NCBI GenBank assembly: GCA_027366525.1
Contig: DAHXKG010000004.1
Coordinates: forward strand, 1 to 64,000
Source of the DNA: a candidate division FCPU426 bacterium
GTDB lineage: Bacteria > Oederibacteriota > Muellerivitia > Muellerivitales > DAHXKG01
Direction: 5' to 3'
DNA: 64,000 nucleotides
Shown piece after piece: positions 62,805-64,000 of this stretch (the first letter of the stretch is position 1; every line of letters begins with the position of its first letter). Position numbers and translations under genes: made by a program. The notes under the pieces are model-generated. The model was given only the letters and a program-made list of their open reading frames with translations, made no database searches and was not told where the DNA came from.

Positions 62805-64000
62805 AGTTATCAAATCCATTTTTGAAAATTCAAAAGTTGAATTTTGAACAACGGTGGGTTCTTTATGGAATCTTAGTGTTAATTGCGATTGCCTTTTTTT
62901 ATTTCTCAATTATTCAGCGCAGTTCCATTCTGGGAGCTTTTTTACTCATTTATATGATTGCGGCCATTGCTATCCCGCTCGTGGGAGGTGGTACAGCCAT
63001 CGTTACGGGGACAGTCGGGATCGCCGTTGGATTGATTTTTTTCAATGTCTTTGATGTTCAACAAAGTATTTTTTCGTGGATTTTAGTTATCGGATTGCTG
63101 CTCAATATCCTATTTTGGAATTATCTTCGACAAAACGCAGAAATTGAGAATTTTAATTATCAAAAAATATTTGAAGAATTAGAAGTCAAAATCAATTCGA
63201 TGCACGCAGAACTGGAAAAAAATCAACAAGCTTTTCAGAGCAATCAAATCAAAATTCATCGATATCGGGCATTAAATGAATTAGCCCGTAATCTGGCCAT
63301 GACGTCACGAACTACCGATGTGATCAATCTACTGATTGAAACCGTGGCCAAAACGTTTATGGTTCCCGGGGGGGTTTATGCCTTGATTTTGTTTGATAGT
63401 AGTTTAGGCAAAAGCTTACATTCAATTCGTTATGGGGTGGATACGGATCTTGAAATTCGCTTGAATCGGGATCGAATTGATCCAGATGAAGTTTTTAATC
63501 GATGGATTTTAAACCAATCTAAACCCCTGTTTGTGAGTGATCTTTCGAATGATTTCCGGTTTCAGGCCGCTGTCGGAGAAAAAAAGTTTATTGGCAGTTT
63601 AATTTCAGTCCCATTTTTAGCCGGTAATGAGATTTTGGGATTGCTTCGGATTGAAAGTTCTTCTCCGAAGGTCTTTCGGCAAGATGATGCGCGATTATTA
63701 TCGAATTTTGCGGATTTGGGAACCGTGACTTTGGAATATGCCGCTTTATATCGTCAGACGATTGATTTGGCGATAACCGATGGATTGACCGGACTGTTTG
63801 TTCAAAGGTATTACAAGGAACGAATTCGGGATGAAGTACTAAGAACAATCGAACGAAAGTATCCGGTGTCCTTAATGATGATTGATGTCGATAATTTTAA
63901 AAATTATAACGATCAATATGGGCATTTGATTGGTGACCGAGTTTTAAAAGCCATTGCTGACGTTTTAAAGAAAGCGGTTCGAACGGTTGATGTTGTTGCG
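62801..64000 (+). CDS. GAF-GGDEF diguanylate cyclase-like protein (3' end outside window)
   Basis: The frame is open from the ATG at 62801 to the window edge, 400 codons. N-terminal membrane helices (about 18-40, 45-72, 85-102), a coiled coil (about 112-150), a GAF domain (about 155-320; SLISVPFLAGNEILGLLRIE), and the start of a GGDEF domain (ITDGLTGLFVQRYYKERI, then LMMIDVDNFKNYNDQYGHLIGDRVLK). The catalytic GG(D/E)EF lies beyond the edge, so activity cannot be judged. ATGA overlap with coaE. Type IV pili are frequently under c-di-GMP control (known elsewhere). Confidence 0.9.
   Translation, partial: MKLSNPFLKIQKLNFEQRWVLYGILVLIAIAFFYFSIIQRSSILGAFLLIYMIAAIAIPLVGGGTAIVTGTVGIAVGLIFFNVFDVQQSIFSWILVIGLLLNILFWNYLRQNAEIENFNYQKIFEELEVKINSMHAELEKNQQAFQSNQIKIHRYRALNELARNLAMTSRTTDVINLLIETVAKTFMVPGGVYALILFDSSLGKSLHSIRYGVDTDLEIRLNRDRIDPDEVFNRWILNQSKPLFVSDLSNDFRFQAAVGEKKFIGSLISVPFLAGNEILGLLRIESSSPKVFRQDDARLLSNFADLGTVTLEYAALYRQTIDLAITDGLTGLFVQRYYKERIRDEVLRTIERKYPVSLMMIDVDNFKNYNDQYGHLIGDRVLKAIADVLKKAVRTVDVVA

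Overview
This is a 64 kb, AT-leaning bacterial chromosome segment with dense operons. Nearly every gene lies on the + strand; the exceptions are folBK and one decayed gene. A secretin, a beta-barrel protein ending in Phe, an EnvC-like protein and a complete type IV pilus assembly operon point to a diderm (Gram-negative) bacterium. The major pilins carry a conserved SKEGATKGN...[12 protein letters not shown] block, which I associate with uncultured lineages such as Omnitrophota and Elusimicrobiota. That placement is an inference from memory, not a search. No phage, insertion sequence, CRISPR array or antibiotic-resistance cassette was seen.

Layout. (1) 1-10162: type IV pilus locus, with pilB (cut by the window edge), pilT, pilC, two tandem pilin genes with their own promoters, pilD and pilMNOPQ. 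(2) 10218-11930: shikimate pathway genes aroC and aroK. (3) 12107-15567: a TPR-roadblock protein, a second roadblock protein, a membrane protein, a divisome FtsB/DivIC-like protein, tRNA-Leu(UAA), initiator tRNA and a SUI1/YciH-type factor. (4) 15598-21303: an unknown protein, a FolM-like reductase, a FolB-FolK fusion, a YfhO-like membrane protein and metF. (5) 21362-27308: minor-pilin operon of a PilX-like protein, a giant 1146-residue pseudopilin and a PilW-like protein, driven by tandem promoters. (6) 27375-35130: a cNMP-binding protein, tRNA-Met, then tilS-ftsH-folE-folP-cdaA-cdaR-pdxJ and a pilin-like protein without a prepilin signal. (7) 35131-39556: accessory stretch with a hairpin-rich region, a decayed membrane glycosyltransferase, and a secreted-protein operon that includes an in-frame TGA. 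(8) 39557-59125: housekeeping and envelope run alaS-ruvX-mltG-ftsE-ftsX-envC-ctp-yibQ-tsaD-dus-pap2-rsmI-M50-phoH-pdxA-rsmA-glmS. (9) 59198-64000: an outer-membrane beta-barrel gene with a long leader, a secreted protein, yajC, coaE and a GAF-GGDEF protein cut by the window end.

How the parts fit. The pilus genes give motors (PilB, PilT), platform (PilC), alignment complex (PilMNOP), secretin (PilQ), processing enzyme (PilD), major pilins and a large minor-pilin tip set. Folate (folE, folBK, folP, folM, metF) and PLP (pdxJ, pdxA) synthesis are spread through the window. FtsEX-EnvC, MltG, the carboxy-terminal protease and FtsB serve cell-wall remodelling and division. CdaA (c-di-AMP), the GGDEF protein (c-di-GMP) and the cNMP-binding protein give nucleotide signalling.

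Main points for a second look: an FtsE that has lost most ABC catalytic motifs; two genes (pilD and the TPR-roadblock gene) with near-cognate codons (ATC; ATT or ACG) where ATG is expected; one stop codon splitting a lipoprotein from a C39-like domain in the same frame; a recurring TGnTATAAT promoter element; and an unexplained hairpin region at 35155-35540.
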